DNA from: Sphingobium sp. SYK-6
GTDB lineage: Bacteria; Pseudomonadota; Alphaproteobacteria; Sphingomonadales; Sphingomonadaceae
Direction: 5' to 3'
DNA: 64,000 nucleotides
Assembly (NCBI RefSeq): GCF_000283515.1
Contig: NC_015974.1
Span: 1 to 64,000, forward strand
Shown here: one piece after another, positions 62,497 through 64,000 of the stretch
How the letters are laid out: each line of letters opens with the position of its first letter
How positions within the stretch are numbered: the first letter of the stretch is position 1
Translations under genes and position numbers: made by a program
Notes under the pieces: generated by a model
Databases searched by the model: none
What the model was told of the DNA's origin: nothing
Seen by the model: only the letters and a program-made list of their open reading frames with translations

Positions 62497-62937
62497 ATGA
62501 TGATCGAGAGACGCGAATTGCTGATGGCGGGCGCCGGCCTTGCCGCCGCCGGAACGCTGGCTGCGCCGGCGGCGGGGCAGCAGCATCGAATGGAAGGGAT
62601 GGCGATGTCGATGACGGACTGCATCGACGATTGCCTGGCTTCACACCGCATGTGCCTCGAAACCGCCGCCTGGCTGACGAAGCAAAGCAGCGCGCTGGCG
62701 AGCGCGTCGTTGATCGCCATGCTGAACGACTGTGCGGAACTGTGCCAGGCGACAGCCAACTCGATGCTGCGGGAATCGGCTCTGCACCGCATCCTGTGCC
62801 GCGCCTGCGCCGATGCTTGCGAGCGCTGCGCCGAGGAATGCGGGCGTCATAGCGAGGACCAGCGGATCGCGCGTTGCTCGGCCACCTGCAAGAAATGCGC
62901 GGCGAGCTGCCGAATGATGGCGGACATGACCGGCTGA
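62497..62937 (+). CDS. Tat-exported Csp1-like four-helix-bundle copper storage protein
   Basis: The 146-residue protein has a Tat-like signal (RRELLMAGAGLAAAGTLAAP) and a mature helical bundle with 14 Cys arranged as CxxxC pairs: 'CIDDCLASHRMC', 'CAELC', 'CRACADACERCAEEC' and 'CSATCKKCAASC'. Csp proteins line the inside of a four-helix bundle with Cys that hold many Cu(I) ions. A Tat signal implies that it folds before export. GGAGG precedes the ATG at 62497. Confidence 0.88.
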   Translation: MMIERRELLMAGAGLAAAGTLAAPAAGQQHRMEGMAMSMTDCIDDCLASHRMCLETAAWLTKQSSALASASLIAMLNDCAELCQATANSMLRESALHRILCRACADACERCAEECGRHSEDQRIARCSATCKKCAASCRMMADMTG

Positions 62938-63068
62938 CCACCCGCTTCGCATATTACGTATACTGCCGGGTCAGGACCGATACCATCTCAAGGGCAAGCT
63001 CCCGGAGGAGCGAGAAACGACCGGATCTGAAGCCGGTCGAACGGAAACCAGACTTGAAGGAATCGATA

Positions 63069-63359
63069 GTGCGCAAGAAAACGGTAGTTATCACTTCGCT
63101 CGCAGCCCTCGGCCTCCTTGCCCTCGGTGCCGGGCCTGTTCTCGCCGATGGCATGCCGTCGGACATGCCGGATCTCGAGGAGACGCTCAAGGCCAAGCCT
63201 GCGCCGGCTCAGTCCGGCACGGCCCATATGGAGGGCATGCGGCACGGCAAGGACCAGATGCACGGTGAGATGATGCGAGGCCACCGGATGGCCATGCGGG
63301 AATCGGGGAGCCAGGAGGGGGCTTCTGACATGTCGCATCGGTCGGGCGGGGGGTGCTGA
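63069..63359 (+). CDS. Exported Met/His-rich small protein
   Basis: The 96-residue product has a signal peptide ending at 'AGPVLADG' and a mature part with 'HMEGMRHGKDQMHGEMMRGH' and a C-terminal Cys. The GTG start at 63069 follows AAGGA. The Met and His clusters suggest binding of Cu(I)/Cu(II). It begins 131 bp after the Csp1-like gene and may have its own promoter. Confidence 0.65.
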   Translation: MRKKTVVITSLAALGLLALGAGPVLADGMPSDMPDLEETLKAKPAPAQSGTAHMEGMRHGKDQMHGEMMRGHRMAMRESGSQEGASDMSHRSGGGC

Positions 63360-63677
63360 ACCAAAAGCCCATCAGAGGTCGGTTGATCAAAGCCTCACCA
63401 TACAAGGCGTTGGTATCGTTTGACCGGGCCGCAACGTTGGTCCGCCGTTTCCCCGGCGGGCCAATTGCGTTTCAGAATAAAGGTCTGCACGAGCTTTAAT
63501 GCGATGCAGTCATGAATCCGCTGGACCCTTGGACCATGGTTTCGCCCGCAAGATCGCGGGCCTGCCAGTCCTGATCCAGTGCGGATTCGTAACTTACGTA
63601 TTCAGACCAAAGGGCCAAGCCCGCATGAGGGGTCGGTATGGTCGCGGTCGCAAACGGCGATCGGGCAAGGACTCATC
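63360..63677. other. Gene-free stretch with a copper operator and hairpin
   Basis: No protein gene is supported in these 318 bases. The stretch holds the third MerR/CueR-type site (63522-63540) and a GCCCGC...GCGGGC hairpin just after it (about 63545-63562). The sequence TAACTTACGTATTC near 63590 resembles ATATTACGTATACTG at 62951, upstream of the other Met/His-rich gene. Confidence 0.5.
63522..63549 (+). promoter_or_regulatory. MerR/CueR-type operator copy 3
   Basis: TGGACC (63522-63527) is followed by TTGGACCATGGT, sharing the 11-mer TGGACCATGGT with the operator in front of the regulator gene. It lies about 155 bp upstream of the last gene in the window and probably puts it under copper control. 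Confidence 0.5.
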
Positions 63678-64000
63678 ATGCGGAGAACCACAATGCGAAA
63701 GACGAAACTTCTAGTCGGCGCGATCGGCTGCCTGGCGACCCTGAACTTCGCTGGCGCGGGTCTGGCGCAATCGGCACCCGCCGCGCCCCAGCACGCCCCT
63801 GCGCAGCCGAAGCCATCCACCGCCCATGCCCATCAGCAGGGGATGGATCATGGAGGGCAGCAGATGCACGACCAAATGATGCAGGATCACCAAGCCGGCA
63901 TGCAGAAGCCGCAAGGCCAGCAGGGCGCTGCGGGCATGGCCGGAATGTCTGGTGGCTCGTCGCAGGGGAGCGGTTCGAGCAAGGCTGGCAAGCCCAAGAG
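63678..64000 (+). CDS. Exported Met/His/Gln-rich protein, cut by the window end
   Basis: The frame runs from the ATG at 63678 (AAGGA six bases upstream) to the end of the window without a stop, 107 codons. It has a signal peptide (to about 'GAGLAQSAP') and a low-complexity mature part: 'HAHQQGMDHGGQQMHDQMMQ' and Gly/Met/Ser repeats. Composition suggests periplasmic copper binding, like the two genes before it. An ATG at 63693 is in frame. Confidence 0.6.
   Translation, partial: MRRTTMRKTKLLVGAIGCLATLNFAGAGLAQSAPAAPQHAPAQPKPSTAHAHQQGMDHGGQQMHDQMMQDHQAGMQKPQGQQGAAGMAGMSGGSSQGSGSSKAGKPK

Noticed and set aside
1-64000. CRISPR array, tRNA or rRNA genes
   Set aside because: No regularly spaced repeats with unique spacers, no cloverleaf-like sequence and no rRNA-like stretch was noticed on either strand.

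Overview
This window reads as a piece of a large accessory plasmid of a high-GC alphaproteobacterium, most likely a sphingomonad (Sphingobium, Novosphingobium or Sphingopyxis-like). The reasons are a Rep_3-type initiator followed by parA and parB, stacked transposons, and several heavy-metal islands. The taxon is an inference from gene style and base composition; no rRNA or tRNA is present.

Layout. 1-3623 is the replication and partition module: repA, parA with an N-terminal DNA-binding domain, parB, and two copies of a perfect palindrome on either side of parA. 3667-7812 holds maintenance genes: an orphan Xre/MbcA/ParS-type antitoxin, a RES-Xre toxin-antitoxin pair, a helix-turn-helix protein and a tyrosine recombinase. 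7813-16511 is a mobile-element scar: a possible group II intron fragment, a dehydrogenase gene cut by an IS3-family element, that element cut by a Tn3-family mercury transposon (9753-16359, tnpA-merA-merP-merT / merR-tnpR), and transporter remnants at its far edge.

16772-20824 (minus strand) is a reactive-sulfur cassette: a BigR/SqrR-type persulfide repressor, two YeeE-type membrane proteins, a TauE/SafE exporter, an ETHE1-like persulfide dioxygenase, a rhodanese and an extra Lgt. A multicopper oxidase, an exported DsrE-like protein and a COG4705-type membrane protein follow. 24191-27263 is a compact Tn402/Tn5053-like element (tniA, tniB, resolvase) with near-perfect ends.

28691-43830 is a divalent-metal island. 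A ZntR/CadR-like MerR regulator diverges from a 14.6 kb gene train that is all on the plus strand and mostly overlapping or tightly packed: CDF exporter, FTR1 permease carrying a cytochrome c domain, czcCBA, small lipoproteins, ZIP, a second CDF, a P1B ATPase and a HAD phosphatase. A second Tn3-family element (43999-48255) with an acetyltransferase passenger separates it from a helix-hairpin-helix/nuclease-like gene and a copper island.

The copper island has a minus-strand cusCBAF operon with two small exported proteins. On the plus strand are a CueR-like regulator, small lipoproteins, a three-gene electron-transfer module (membrane-anchored flavin/2Fe-2S reductase, b-type cytochrome, seven-heme cytochrome c), a DUF1622-like membrane protein, a Tat-exported Csp1-like copper store and Met/His-rich exported proteins. 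Three related MerR-type operator sequences suggest one copper regulon. The electron-transfer module inside the copper island is the least ordinary system here.
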